From Lachnospiraceae bacterium (GTDB lineage: Bacteria > Bacillota > Clostridia > Lachnospirales > Lachnospiraceae): 30,453 nucleotides of DNA. Below the pieces are notes generated by a model. It worked only from the letters and a program-made list of their open reading frames with translations. It was not told the DNA's origin and did not search any database. The stretch covers positions 1 through 30,453 of the forward strand of contig CAAFXE010000141.1 in assembly GCA_900766915.1 (NCBI GenBank), in the 5' to 3' direction. Positions 1-7,845 of this stretch are shown in pieces. Position 1 is the stretch's first letter. Every line of letters starts with the position of its first letter. A program made the position numbers and the translations under genes.

Positions 1-39
1 TATCCACACCTTTCCCAGTAAATAATCACACAATGATAC

Positions 40-2046
40 TTATACTGCTTTTTTTAATTTGTATTCTGCCTCAAACTGTTTATTCGTTCTGCGAATCAAA
101 AAGATTACAATCGCAACCATAGCAGCCACTGCAATAAGTCCCGGAACAAGTCCTGCCCCAAATCTTGCAGTCGTAATGAATGTACCAATCTGGTATACAA
201 GAAAAGCTACTGTATATCCGGTTCCAAGTTGAAGAGCAATGCCACCCCATAACCACTTTTTACTCTGCATTTCTGAATTCATTGCACCAAGAGCCGCAAA
301 GCAAGGCGGTGTGAATAAGTTAAACATCAGATAGGCAAGTGCTGCCACCTTGGTAAGTGCCATTGCAGAGGCAACCACATTACCATCTCCAATCAATGCC
401 AGCTCTTCCGTATCAATGAAGGCACTTAAACCATAGCAGACTGCCAGAGTTCCTACCACATTTTCCTTTGCGATAAAACCGGTTACCGCAGCTGCTGCAA
501 GCTGCCATGCTACAATGCCTACAATCGGCACTAAAAGATAAGCAATTGGCGAAGCAATCGTAGCCAGAATAGAAGTGCTTTCCATTCCTTCCTCTACCAC
601 CTGCATCTGCCAGTTGAAGGACTGCATGATCTGCACAACAGTATTGCATACAAGGATAATGGTTCCTGCCTTGATAATATATGCCTTACCTCTTGAAATC
701 ATGGAAATAACGGCTCTCTTAAGGCTAGGAATCTTGTATTCAGGTAATTCAATGATGAAAAATGATTTTCTGAATTTATATCCTGTGATGGCATTTACCA
801 GTAATGCTCCAAGTAAAATCAGAAGAATCCCTACAAAGTACATCAGGGTTCCCACCCATGGAGCATTCTGGAAAAAAGCACCAACGAACAATGCGATGAC
901 CGGAAGCTTTGCGCCACAAGGCATAAATGGTGTCAGCATGGCTGTGGCTCTTCTTTCTCTCTCATTACGGATCGTACGGCATGCCATGATACCCGGAATG
1001 GCGCATCCTGTACCGATCACCATGGGAATCACGGATTTTCCCGAAAGACCTACCCTTTTAAAGATTGGATCCAATACCACGGTAGCTCTTGCCATATACC
1101 CGCAGTCCTCCAAAAGGGCAATCAGGAAATACATTACCATAACAAGAGGCAGGAATCCTACAACGGCACCTACGCCACCAATGATACCATCTACCAAAAG
1201 CGACTGCAAAAACGGATTTGCAGATTCCAACAGACCTGCGACCCATTCCTGGAAGGTTTCTATCCAGCCTACCAGCCAGTCTGCAATCCATGTTCCGACA
1301 GTGGTCTGAGAAATATAGAAGACTCCAAACATCACCACCGCAAAAATCGGGATACCAAGCCATGGATTCGTGAATACTGCATCAATTTTATCCTGTCCGT
1401 TTTTCTCTTTGGTCAATACTTTTCGCTTCTCAACGGAAGAGACAATTGACTTCACAAACTCAAAACGTTTTCTGTCTGCGGCCTCTACTTCATCCTTATT
1501 ATGCAGATCAATCTCCCTCTGCACATAAGGGGCCTTCTGTTCACAACCCTTTAAGGAAGCTGCTTTTGTAACCACATCCTTTAACCCAATATGTCCTGCA
1601 GAGGTGGACACTGTTTTAATCACCGGACAGCCAAGCTTTTCAGACAGAAGTGATACGTTAATCTCTGTATCCTTCTTTTCGTTAATATCACTTTTATTTA
1701 AAGCTACAACCACCGGGATGTCAAGCTCTAAAAGCTGTGTCGTGAAGAACAGGCTTCGGCTTAAATTAGTGGCATCCACGATGTTAATGATGACATCCGG
1801 GTTCTCATGCTTCACATAGCCACTGGTGATACTTTCCTCGGATGTAAATGGTGACATGGAGTAAGCTCCCGGCAGATCCACCGCAACCAATTCTTCCTCT
1901 CCATCATAATAACCCTTCTTAATAAGGCTTTCCTTCTTTTCCACAGTAACTCCGGCCCAGTTACCTACCCTTTCATTTCTTCCTGTCAGGGCATTATACA
2001 TGGTAGTCTTTCCACTATTTGGGTTCCCTGTTAGTGCGATTCTCAT
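40..2046 (-). CDS. feoB: Ferrous iron transport protein B (FeoB)
   Basis: FeoB is the inner-membrane Fe2+ transporter with a cytosolic GTPase domain. The 668-residue protein begins with the G1 loop GNPNSGKT (residues 7-14), then NWAGVTVE (switch region), DLPGAYS (G3) and NKSD (G4), followed by a helical spacer and about eight to ten hydrophobic segments carrying the two Gate-type repeats (for example GTGCAIPGIMACRT and FMPCGAKLPV, whose Cys residues are typical of the metal path). The length is normal for a clostridial FeoB. The start is supported by AAGGAGG seven bases upstream. It follows feoA after a 90-base gap holding a weak terminator and an inverted repeat, so it may be expressed partly on its own. 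No feoC-like gene is visible, but the window ends 39 bases after the stop. Identification is secure. Confidence 0.97.
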   Translation of the reverse strand: MRIALTGNPNSGKTTMYNALTGRNERVGNWAGVTVEKKESLIKKGYYDGEEELVAVDLPGAYSMSPFTSEESITSGYVKHENPDVIINIVDATNLSRSLFFTTQLLELDIPVVVALNKSDINEKKDTEINVSLLSEKLGCPVIKTVSTSAGHIGLKDVVTKAASLKGCEQKAPYVQREIDLHNKDEVEAADRKRFEFVKSIVSSVEKRKVLTKEKNGQDKIDAVFTNPWLGIPIFAVVMFGVFYISQTTVGTWIADWLVGWIETFQEWVAGLLESANPFLQSLLVDGIIGGVGAVVGFLPLVMVMYFLIALLEDCGYMARATVVLDPIFKRVGLSGKSVIPMVIGTGCAIPGIMACRTIRNERERRATAMLTPFMPCGAKLPVIALFVGAFFQNAPWVGTLMYFVGILLILLGALLVNAITGYKFRKSFFIIELPEYKIPSLKRAVISMISRGKAYIIKAGTIILVCNTVVQIMQSFNWQMQVVEEGMESTSILATIASPIAYLLVPIVGIVAWQLAAAAVTGFIAKENVVGTLAVCYGLSAFIDTEELALIGDGNVVASAMALTKVAALAYLMFNLFTPPCFAALGAMNSEMQSKKWLWGGIALQLGTGYTVAFLVYQIGTFITTARFGAGLVPGLIAVAAMVAIVIFLIRRTNKQFEAEYKLKKAV

Positions 2047-2085
2047 ACCAAATCCTCCTTGTTTTGAATTTGTCTTTTATAATTT

Positions 2086-2105
2086 TAGTTAGATTCTACT
2101 AACTA
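2086..2105. promoter_or_regulatory. Inverted repeat before feoB, DtxR/IdeR-like operator candidate
   Basis: TAGTTAG and CTAACTA form perfect 7-bp arms around a 6-base spacer, 40 bases before the feoB start. Iron- and manganese-responsive DtxR-family repressors bind TTAGG/CCTAA-type palindromes, so the location fits iron control. Regulator identity is inferred only. Confidence 0.45.
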
Positions 2106-2111
2106 TATTGT

Positions 2112-2138
2112 AAAAAAAATAGTGATAAACCACTATCT
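2112..2138 (-). terminator. Weak intrinsic terminator or attenuator between feoA and feoB
   Basis: On the minus strand GATAGTG pairs with CACTATT (7 bp, one G-U) around a 6-base loop and is followed directly by eight T. The stem is AU-rich and begins at the feoA stop codon, so it probably gives partial termination and lowers feoB relative to feoA. Confidence 0.5.
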
Positions 2139-2382
2139 ATATTGAAATAGCCTTTGCTAAATCAGTATCCATATTATATCTGGCATCCTTAATGAAAACC
2201 ACACAGCCTCCCTTGATGTGAGAGATTACAGTAATCGGCTCTCCACTATAGCAGCCAAGGGAAAACAGGAATGACTTCAATTCTTCATCTTCCGCAACGA
2301 TATCTTTTACTATATATTCTTCTCCAACCTTTGCCTCTGCTAAATTCATACCTTCTGTTATACCTTTCTGAAAAAACTTCAT
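2137..2382 (-). CDS. feoA: Ferrous iron transport accessory protein FeoA
   Basis: FeoA is a small SH3-like cytosolic protein that works with FeoB in Fe2+ uptake. The 81-residue product has the family layout: LAEAKVGEEYIVKDI, then a turn with LFSLGCYSGEPITVIS and a final strand pair with GGCVVFIKDARYNMD, ending in the conserved region before AKAISI. The family is usually about 75 residues. The first 11 residues are doubtful: an internal ATG at 2349 (MNLAEAK) matches the usual FeoA beginning, and neither start has a good ribosome binding site. It is directly upstream of feoB in the same direction, which settles the assignment. A promoter with an inverted repeat lies about 85 bases before it. 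Confidence 0.88.
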   Translation of the reverse strand: MKFFQKGITEGMNLAEAKVGEEYIVKDIVAEDEELKSFLFSLGCYSGEPITVISHIKGGCVVFIKDARYNMDTDLAKAISI

Positions 2383-2465
2383 ATCTGTTCAGTACCTTCT
2401 GTATCATTGGCTCTGAACAGATAACCTCAATGGATCATATGCATTAGTTTTATCTAACCAAAGAA

Positions 2466-2494
2466 AGTTTAGTATAACTAACTCGATTTGTCAA
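2466..2494 (-). promoter_or_regulatory. Probable feoA promoter with overlapping inverted repeat
   Basis: A consensus -35 TTGACA (2489-2494), 17-base spacer and weaker -10 TAAACT (2466-2471) lie before feoA. The palindrome TTAGT-TAT-ACTAA (2469-2481) overlaps the -10 and spacer, a position where a repressor would block polymerase. The arms share TTAGT/CTAA with the repeat before feoB, which suggests one regulator, plausibly of the DtxR family. Confidence 0.55.
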
Positions 2495-2555
2495 CATATT
2501 TTTGTAACTTATCCAATCGCCTGCGTTTTATAACTTTGGAAATCTGCGCATACAG

Positions 2556-2592
2556 TAAAAAGCACGCTCTGAGAACTCTCTATTGTCATGAA
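2556..2592 (-). repeat. Dispersed 37-nt repeat, copy 1
   Basis: Read on the minus strand, this segment begins TTCATGACAATAGA and continues with CAGAGCGTGCTTT. It matches the plus-strand segment 26262-26298 at 31 of 37 positions without gaps. In both places it starts within a few bases of the T-rich end of an intrinsic terminator hairpin. The family and function are unknown to me. Confidence 0.65.
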
Positions 2593-2593
2593 C

Positions 2594-2633
2594 GAAAAAA
2601 AGAAGACAGTGCCTGTCATAGCCAACTGCCTTC
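2594..2633 (-). terminator. Intrinsic terminator of the B12-riboswitch operon
   Basis: On the minus strand GAAGGCAGT pairs with ACTGTCTTC (9 bp, one G-U) around a 14-base loop and runs into seven T. It starts three bases after the stop of the ABC ATPase gene and closes the chelatase/transport operon. Confidence 0.85.
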
Positions 2634-2635
2634 CT

Positions 2636-3418
2636 CTATTCATAAAAGGTGATATGATCAAAGTATAGATCAAAGGTTTCTTCATCCAATTCAAAAAGCT
2701 CTTTGATTAACTTCTTTTTAAAAATTTCCTCCGGTGTTCCAAAATGCTCAATATGATCCCCCCTGACGCAGAGAATCTTATCTGAAATCTTATATGCAAG
2801 CTCAATTTCATGCAAAGACATGATAACAGATTTTTGAAGCTCTTTCGCCATGCTGCGTATAATCTTTAAAAACTCCATTTTATGTCGGATGTCCAAAAAG
2901 GAGGTCGGTTCATCTAAAACGATGATTTCCGGTTCCTGACAAATAGCCCTGGCCAACAATATCCTCTGTTTTTGTCCATCACTGATCGTCGAAAAATCTC
3001 TGTCAGCCAGTTCAAGAACATGTACCATTTCCATTGCTTCCCTGACTTTTTCTTTATCATGAGCTGATAAAATACCGAGTTTTCCCGTATATGGATATCT
3101 GCCGGTACTCACCACGTCCTCACAGGTCATCAGTTCCCCCCGGATCCTTTCTGTCAGAACCACAGACATTTTCTTCGAAATTTCCTGTTCGTTCATTTCC
3201 CTCATGGATTTCCTGTCTAGATAAACAGTCCCGCTGATTAAAGAAAGCTGTTTCGTAATACTCTTCAAAATCGTAGACTTTCCGGAACCATTGGGACCAA
3301 TCAGGGTCAGGATCTCACCTGGCTTTACATCCAGCTCTATATTTTTTATCAGTGGTATCTTACGGTAACCCACTGTCATCCTCTCGGTTGAGATATAAGG
3401 TTCTTTATTCATCATCAT
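2636..3418 (-). CDS. ABC importer ATP-binding protein (FecE/BtuD type)
   Basis: This is the ATPase of an importer of the iron-siderophore/heme/cobalamin class. The 260 residues show Walker A GPNGSGKST (about 41-49), the signature SDGQKQR in place of the canonical SGGQ (as often in FecE/FhuC-type ATPases), Walker B IIVLDEPTSFLD and the H-switch histidine in MSLHEIE. It lies six bases after the permease gene and is the last gene of the operon. Three consecutive ATG codons (3418, 3415, 3412) could start it; AGGCAGG lies just upstream. Substrate cannot be read from this subunit. The cobalamin riboswitch at the head of the operon and the CbiK-like gene favour a corrinoid, tetrapyrrole or cobalt substrate over a siderophore. 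Confidence 0.92.
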   Translation of the reverse strand: MMMNKEPYISTERMTVGYRKIPLIKNIELDVKPGEILTLIGPNGSGKSTILKSITKQLSLISGTVYLDRKSMREMNEQEISKKMSVVLTERIRGELMTCEDVVSTGRYPYTGKLGILSAHDKEKVREAMEMVHVLELADRDFSTISDGQKQRILLARAICQEPEIIVLDEPTSFLDIRHKMEFLKIIRSMAKELQKSVIMSLHEIELAYKISDKILCVRGDHIEHFGTPEEIFKKKLIKELFELDEETFDLYFDHITFYE

Positions 3419-3424
3419 ACCTGC

Positions 3425-4444
3425 CTACATCGCCTTGTTCTGTCGCCGCACCATCATATAGATAACGATGGGTGCTCCAAAAATTGCAGTCACCGAACTG
3501 ATACTAAGCTCTGTTGGTGCAAAGACCGTCCTTGCGATCAGATCACAGAACAGGCAAAATGCTGCCCCGCCCAGAAAACAGGCCGGAATTACAATAATCG
3601 GTTTTGCAGTTTTCATCATACTTTTCACAAGATGAGGAACTGCAATCCCTACAAAGGAGATTGGGCCTGCAAAGGCTGTGACACTGGCTGACAAAACACT
3701 GGACAGCAAAATCAATATGATACGAAATGTTTTAATCGGAACCCCCATATTCTGGGCATAGGTTTCTCCCATTTGATATGCACTGATGGGTTTCGACATA
3801 AAAAATGTAATCAATAGTGTAACCAACACAACGACGCACATGACCCGTACATTGTCCCAGCTCATACCCGAAAAGCTTCCCTGGGACCAGTTATGCAGGT
3901 TTATAATGTTGGAATCCTCTGCGAAGGTCAACACAAAATCGGTCACTGCCGAGCAGATATATCCAATCATGACACCACAGATGACTAGCATTGACATTTT
4001 ATGGACCTTCTTTGATACAAGAAGAATAAAACCCATGGAAGCCATGGCACCTGCAAAGGCCGCCAAGATCATCCCTGCAGAACTGATATTTTTCCCCACA
4101 CTTAGCAGAAAAATCATTGTCAATGATACAACCAGCTTTGCTCCGGAGGAAATCCCAAGAACAAACGGTCCTGCAATGGGATTTGCAAAAAAAGTCTGAA
4201 GCAGAAATCCTGATACGGAAAGTGCACCGCCAAGAACCATTGCTGCAAGAATTCGTGGCAGGCGAATGTTCCATATGATATTAGAAGAAATTGCACCATC
4301 AGATCCGCTGACCATGATGTTCCAGATTTCCCGGACCGACAAATCCACACTTCCCGATTTCATATTCCAGAAAAACAGAAAGCATAAAAGAAGGGAAAGC
4401 ACCAGAAAAGAAATCGTATATCGCACCATTCTTTGTTCTTTCAT
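3425..4444 (-). CDS. FecCD-family ABC importer permease (BtuC/FecD type)
   Basis: This 339-residue membrane protein forms the translocation channel of a type II importer, normally as a homodimer. It has about nine to ten hydrophobic segments and the FecCD landmarks: RLPRILAAMVLGGALSVSGFLLQ after the first segment, NPIAGPFVLGISSGA, and GPISFVGIAVPHLVK near the C-terminal third, which is the coupling region that contacts the ATPase. Length is typical of BtuC/FhuB-half proteins. The start is supported by AGGAGG six bases upstream. It sits between the binding-protein and ATPase genes, so a single permease and a single ATPase probably make a homodimeric BtuC2D2-like complex. Confidence 0.93.
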   Translation of the reverse strand: MKEQRMVRYTISFLVLSLLLCFLFFWNMKSGSVDLSVREIWNIMVSGSDGAISSNIIWNIRLPRILAAMVLGGALSVSGFLLQTFFANPIAGPFVLGISSGAKLVVSLTMIFLLSVGKNISSAGMILAAFAGAMASMGFILLVSKKVHKMSMLVICGVMIGYICSAVTDFVLTFAEDSNIINLHNWSQGSFSGMSWDNVRVMCVVVLVTLLITFFMSKPISAYQMGETYAQNMGVPIKTFRIILILLSSVLSASVTAFAGPISFVGIAVPHLVKSMMKTAKPIIVIPACFLGGAAFCLFCDLIARTVFAPTELSISSVTAIFGAPIVIYMMVRRQNKAM

Positions 4445-4471
4445 CGTCTTCCTCCTGATTCCCTGTATTGT

Positions 4472-5614
4472 TTATTGAAGCTTCTTTAAGTAAGACAGAT
4501 TAGGCTCCTCTTCTGTCAGCATTTTATGAAAATCTTTTATTAAAGTACCCACTCCGGTACTCTCCTGATAGAGATTTTTCCGGGCACAACATGCTTTGCC
4601 CTCTTTGACTGCTTTAAAATCCCCCAGAAGCTCACTTTTACCCAAAAGCTCCTGAATCGTCGTAATTTCCGCATCAATGGTGCTGTTATAGATTAAGTAA
4701 TCAGCTTCTCTTGCCTGCGAATAAAAGGCTTCCATTTCCATATTCATGGTGGAAAGCTCATTTTCGTCACCTGCATTTTCCGGGATATACTTTCCTCCTG
4801 CCATCTCTATCATTTTAGGTACGTAATCCGAAGATTTCCGCACATTCACGATTCCATTGGAATTGATATAAAAAAATGCCACTGTTTTTCCGGTGTTCTC
4901 TTCCTTTAAAATGTCCTGAATACTGTCTACCTGTTCTTCAAAATACTGATTGGCAGCATCTTCTTTATCAAGCAAAACCCCATATAATTTCAGCCACTCA
5001 AGTCTTGCCAGTGGATGGCTTTCGTAGCTGGAACGCTCCACAAGCACAGGAATACCAAAGCTTTCTAACTGTTCTTTTACTTCAGGCGTGTGATAGATCA
5101 TGGTAGATTCAATGGCAAGATCACATCCTTCCGACAAAATCAGTTCATAATCCGGAGCACTGTATTTTCCGGCATAGACAATTTTTCCATCCTCCATTGC
5201 CTGCTTTGCTTCCTCGATATACCATCCTTCCGCATCTGTTCCGGAAAGCCGGATATTGTCCAGTCCATCCAATGCCCGGAACAGATCCATGGCAGAGGTT
5301 GCCACCAGATAAATATGATCCAAAGGTTGTTTCAGTATGGTTATATTTTCCGGCAGTCCTGTTGGCGTTTCCATCCCCTCAGGTACAATCAGGTAATGAC
5401 CGCTGTCTTTGATATTGATCAACGCATAGCCGCCTTCATAATAATCCACAGTAAACTGCTGCGCATATGCAAGCTCCATGCTGTCGTTTGGCTTCAAATC
5501 ATCCCATCTGATCTGTGTTTCCAAAAAAGCTGTTTCCTCTTCTTTTCCACAGCCCCATAAAAATGTGCATAAGAACAACAGTACACATAATCTCTGAATT
5601 GTTTTTTTCATCAT
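4472..5614 (-). CDS. ABC importer substrate-binding lipoprotein
   Basis: The 380-residue protein captures the substrate outside the cell and hands it to the FecCD-type permease. It starts with a lysine-containing signal, a hydrophobic stretch and lipobox FLWGC (Cys22), so it is predicted to be lipid-anchored. The body has the class III (BtuF/FhuD-like) pattern: a first lobe ending near GKIVYAGKYSAPDYELILSEG, the motif DLAIES, the inter-lobe helix region beginning SSYESHPLARLEWLK, and a second lobe with NSNGIVNVRKSSDYVPKMIEMAGG. It begins two bases after the preceding lipoprotein's stop and has only a weak Shine-Dalgarno sequence, so translation is probably coupled. Substrate is not determined by the sequence; regulation by a B12 riboswitch suggests a corrinoid, a corrin precursor or a metal-tetrapyrrole. 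Confidence 0.87.
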   Translation of the reverse strand: MMKKTIQRLCVLLFLCTFLWGCGKEEETAFLETQIRWDDLKPNDSMELAYAQQFTVDYYEGGYALINIKDSGHYLIVPEGMETPTGLPENITILKQPLDHIYLVATSAMDLFRALDGLDNIRLSGTDAEGWYIEEAKQAMEDGKIVYAGKYSAPDYELILSEGCDLAIESTMIYHTPEVKEQLESFGIPVLVERSSYESHPLARLEWLKLYGVLLDKEDAANQYFEEQVDSIQDILKEENTGKTVAFFYINSNGIVNVRKSSDYVPKMIEMAGGKYIPENAGDENELSTMNMEMEAFYSQAREADYLIYNSTIDAEITTIQELLGKSELLGDFKAVKEGKACCARKNLYQESTGVGTLIKDFHKMLTEEEPNLSYLKKLQ

Positions 5615-5616
5615 TG

Positions 5617-6537
5617 TTACTCAACTTTACTTAATGTAGAAGAATCAAAACATAAAGTATACTCGATTTCATGTGGTTCACTCATAGCAACTGTATCTGC
5701 AATCACCTGAAGCTTCCAGTCAAATGCACTGACGGGAATTTCAAATGTAGAATTTCCTTCGGTATTTGTCTGTAAATATTTCTCGTCATTCACCTTCATA
5801 TAGTCATAATTAGGACTACCCCATGTAATTACGGCATAAGCCTTTCCACCCTCAATGCGAAGCTGCGTTGGTGACTCTACCCGTGCTTTTCCGGAACCAC
5901 CACCGAGAGTCACTTCCATGGTATAGGTTCCATCTTCTAATGAGAGACTCTCTACTGTAGGAATCATTTCTTCTGTAAAAGCCTCCAGCGGGAGGGAATC
6001 TGCTCTGAACACCAATGTTCTGTCGTACCATTTTTCTTTTGCCCGGCTAAATGCAGTACAGTCAATTCCCTGATCCAATGCCTCAACCGGAATGGTAAAT
6101 GTATAAAATCCCTCTTCCGCATCTACTGCCGGGATGTAATCTTCCCCGGAAGCTTTCACTGCCTCTTCTCCGGTTCCCATAAATACCTTCAGATAGCTGC
6201 TTCCTTCAAACTTTAAAACAGCATTCATCTGGCCATCCTGAACCTGTAATTCACTGGAATAGATTTTAAACATGGAAGAACTTGAATCCACTTTTACTTC
6301 ATAAATTCCATCTTTGATAAGAGAGCCAGAAATTGGAACCATACCTTCTTCTACCACATCAATCTTTGTAGTCATCTCATCAGCAGATGCCACCTGTGAA
6401 GAAACCTCTTCCGGCTTTTCCACTGCCTCTTCCACAGTTTCCTGTACTGCCTCTTCTTTTACGGAATGATTACATCCTGTCACCAGGATTCCTGCCATCA
6501 TTGCAGCGATCACTAAATATTTTACTCTATTGCCCAT
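5617..6537 (-). CDS. Lipoprotein with two related beta-rich NEAT-like domains
   Basis: I do not recognise a named gene. The 306-residue product (start at 6537, AAGG just upstream; a longer reading frame exists but lacks a signal) has a hydrophobic signal with lipobox LVTGC (Cys22), then an acidic Glu/Val-rich linker to about residue 65. Two similar domains follow, about 70-183 and 198-298: each opens DGIYEV or DGTYTM, has a strand with Y.KV (SSYLKVF, YDYMKVN) and closes with a phrase of the type FTIPVEAL...D or FEIPVSAF...W. This pattern resembles NEAT (iron transport-associated) domains that bind heme on Gram-positive surfaces, but the match is by eye. Lying between the surface CbiK-like protein and the importer's binding protein, it could bind or relay the tetrapyrrole or metal. 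Confidence 0.72.
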   Translation of the reverse strand: MGNRVKYLVIAAMMAGILVTGCNHSVKEEAVQETVEEAVEKPEEVSSQVASADEMTTKIDVVEEGMVPISGSLIKDGIYEVKVDSSSSMFKIYSSELQVQDGQMNAVLKFEGSSYLKVFMGTGEEAVKASGEDYIPAVDAEEGFYTFTIPVEALDQGIDCTAFSRAKEKWYDRTLVFRADSLPLEAFTEEMIPTVESLSLEDGTYTMEVTLGGGSGKARVESPTQLRIEGGKAYAVITWGSPNYDYMKVNDEKYLQTNTEGNSTFEIPVSAFDWKLQVIADTVAMSEPHEIEYTLCFDSSTLSKVE

Positions 6538-6553
6538 AATCCTTACCTTTCGA

Positions 6554-6585
6554 AAACAGACTTGTATGATTATACAAGTCTGTTT
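6554..6585 (-). terminator. Strong intercistronic stem-loop between cbiK-like gene and lipoprotein gene
   Basis: A perfect 14-bp stem (AAACAGACTTGTAT and its complement) with a 4-base loop lies 15 bases after the chelatase stop codon. On the minus strand it ends in TTTT then CG, a short T-tract. It could be a partial terminator that makes the chelatase more abundant than the transporter, or an RNA-stabilising hairpin. Confidence 0.55.
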
Positions 6586-6600
6586 CCTCATAAAATCCTG

Positions 6601-7605
6601 TTATTTTGCCAAACTGTCAGCAGCTGCCTTTGCATGTTCTACCAAAAGATTCTGGATTGCTTCTAACTGTCCGAGACCTTCTACCACACAGGTTACTTCA
6701 TAACCGGCTGATTCGAATGCTGTTTTCCATGTATCGTCTTCAGAACCTGCCATATCGTTGTTTGCGTGGTCACCGGCAACGATCATTAATGGACGAAGAA
6801 CTACTTTGCTGTATTCACCGGCATCAACTGCTGCCAATACATCCTCCAGAGATGGAGTACCTTCTACAGTACCTACATAGTAGTTATCATGACCTGCTTC
6901 CTTTAACATTTCCTGCATTTTTCCATATACTGCATTTGCCTCATGAGGTGTACCATGGCCCATAAAGCAGATTGCTGTTTTGCCATCATCATACTCAGCA
7001 GTCGCTTCTACGATTGCATCCATAACAATTCGGAAGTCTTCATCTGATGTTAAGAGTGGTTCTCCCACTGCTACTTTTTCGAAGGAATCTGCGTAACCTG
7101 CAAATGTATCCATCAGTTCTTCATATTCAATACCGTTCATCAGGTGTGTTGGCTGAATCACCAGATTTTTAACACCGTTTGCAACGGCACGGTCAAGAGC
7201 TTCTGTTACGTTGTCAATCTTAACCCCATCACGGCTCATCACATGATCAATAATGATCTGGCTTGTGAAACCTCTTCTTACGGAGTATTCCGGAAATGCT
7301 TTTTCCATTGCTTCTTCAATGGCACCTACTGTCAGGCGTCTGTTGTCATTGTAGCTTGTTCCAAAGCTCACTACCAGAAGTTCATTTTCACCGATTTCAT
7401 CCTGATTTCTGGTGTTGTCTAAAGAAGCATCTCCTGTTTCATAGTTTTCTTCATCTTCCGCTTCTTCTGTTTCTTCCGGTTCTACTGTAGATTCCTCTAC
7501 CGGTGCCGGTTCTTCTGTCACAGCTTCTTCCTTTTTACCACATCCTGCTGCTAAGGATGCAACCATGACTGCACAGAGCAGTACGCTTAAAAGGCTCTTT
7601 TTCAT
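6601..7605 (-). CDS. cbiK: Lipid-anchored sirohydrochlorin cobaltochelatase-like protein (CbiK family)
   Basis: CbiK inserts Co2+ into sirohydrochlorin in anaerobic B12 synthesis. The 334-residue protein starts at 7605 (AGGAGG eight bases upstream). It carries a signal with lipobox LAAGC (Cys22) and an acidic Glu/Pro linker to about residue 60, so it is predicted to be exported and anchored, unlike the cytosolic Salmonella enzyme. The chelatase fold spans about 75-330: VVSFGTSY, QPTHLMNGIE, FMGHGTPH with His217, GTVEGTPSLE, and PLMIVAGDHANNDMAG with His280; the two histidines match the metal-binding pair of CbiK, so activity is plausible. It heads an operon with an importer and lies behind a cobalamin riboswitch. 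A periplasmic CbiK is known in Desulfovibrio; a Gram-positive surface form with its own importer is less familiar. It could also remove metals or just bind tetrapyrroles. Confidence 0.9.
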   Translation of the reverse strand: MKKSLLSVLLCAVMVASLAAGCGKKEEAVTEEPAPVEESTVEPEETEEAEDEENYETGDASLDNTRNQDEIGENELLVVSFGTSYNDNRRLTVGAIEEAMEKAFPEYSVRRGFTSQIIIDHVMSRDGVKIDNVTEALDRAVANGVKNLVIQPTHLMNGIEYEELMDTFAGYADSFEKVAVGEPLLTSDEDFRIVMDAIVEATAEYDDGKTAICFMGHGTPHEANAVYGKMQEMLKEAGHDNYYVGTVEGTPSLEDVLAAVDAGEYSKVVLRPLMIVAGDHANNDMAGSEDDTWKTAFESAGYEVTCVVEGLGQLEAIQNLLVEHAKAAADSLAK

Positions 7606-7685
7606 TCTTTTTTCCTCCTGTAAAATGAAATATGATTGTGATTGAAACACTTTAATTTCACTTCTAAAAGGCTTGAATGAAAAAC

Positions 7686-7719
7686 GTAAAAAAGTCTGCA
7701 TATAACAATATGCAGACTT
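7686..7719 (-). terminator. Intrinsic terminator in the riboswitch leader
   Basis: AAGTCTGCATAT (minus strand 7719-7708) pairs perfectly with its complement (7703-7692) around a 4-base loop and is followed by TTTTTT. It lies between the aptamer and the chelatase start, so cobalamin binding probably controls whether transcription passes this point. Confidence 0.8.
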
Positions 7720-7845
7720 AAAGCTTCTTTCGTTCGTGACTGTTCAGTACATTCCAGATAAAGATTTTGAACAGTTACTTTGTTCCTTAATGAATTCATT
7801 ACTCCAGAGTCCGCAGAGGTGAATCTGCCATTTTAAATATGGCAA

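Noticed and set aside
575..1309. A 244-codon plus-strand open frame within feoB
   Set aside because: It is antisense to conserved feoB segments, has no ribosome binding site or family resemblance, and its composition is that of a shadow frame.
2509..2694. A 61-codon minus-strand frame after the ABC ATPase
   Set aside because: It overlaps the ATPase end in another frame and spans the terminator and dispersed repeat.
7606..7701. N-terminal extension of the CbiK-like frame
   Set aside because: The longer start has no ribosome binding site, lies in the terminator, and would bury the lipoprotein signal.
7602..7799. A 65-codon minus-strand frame upstream of the chelatase
   Set aside because: It crosses the riboswitch terminator hairpin and overlaps the chelatase start; it is leader RNA, not a gene.
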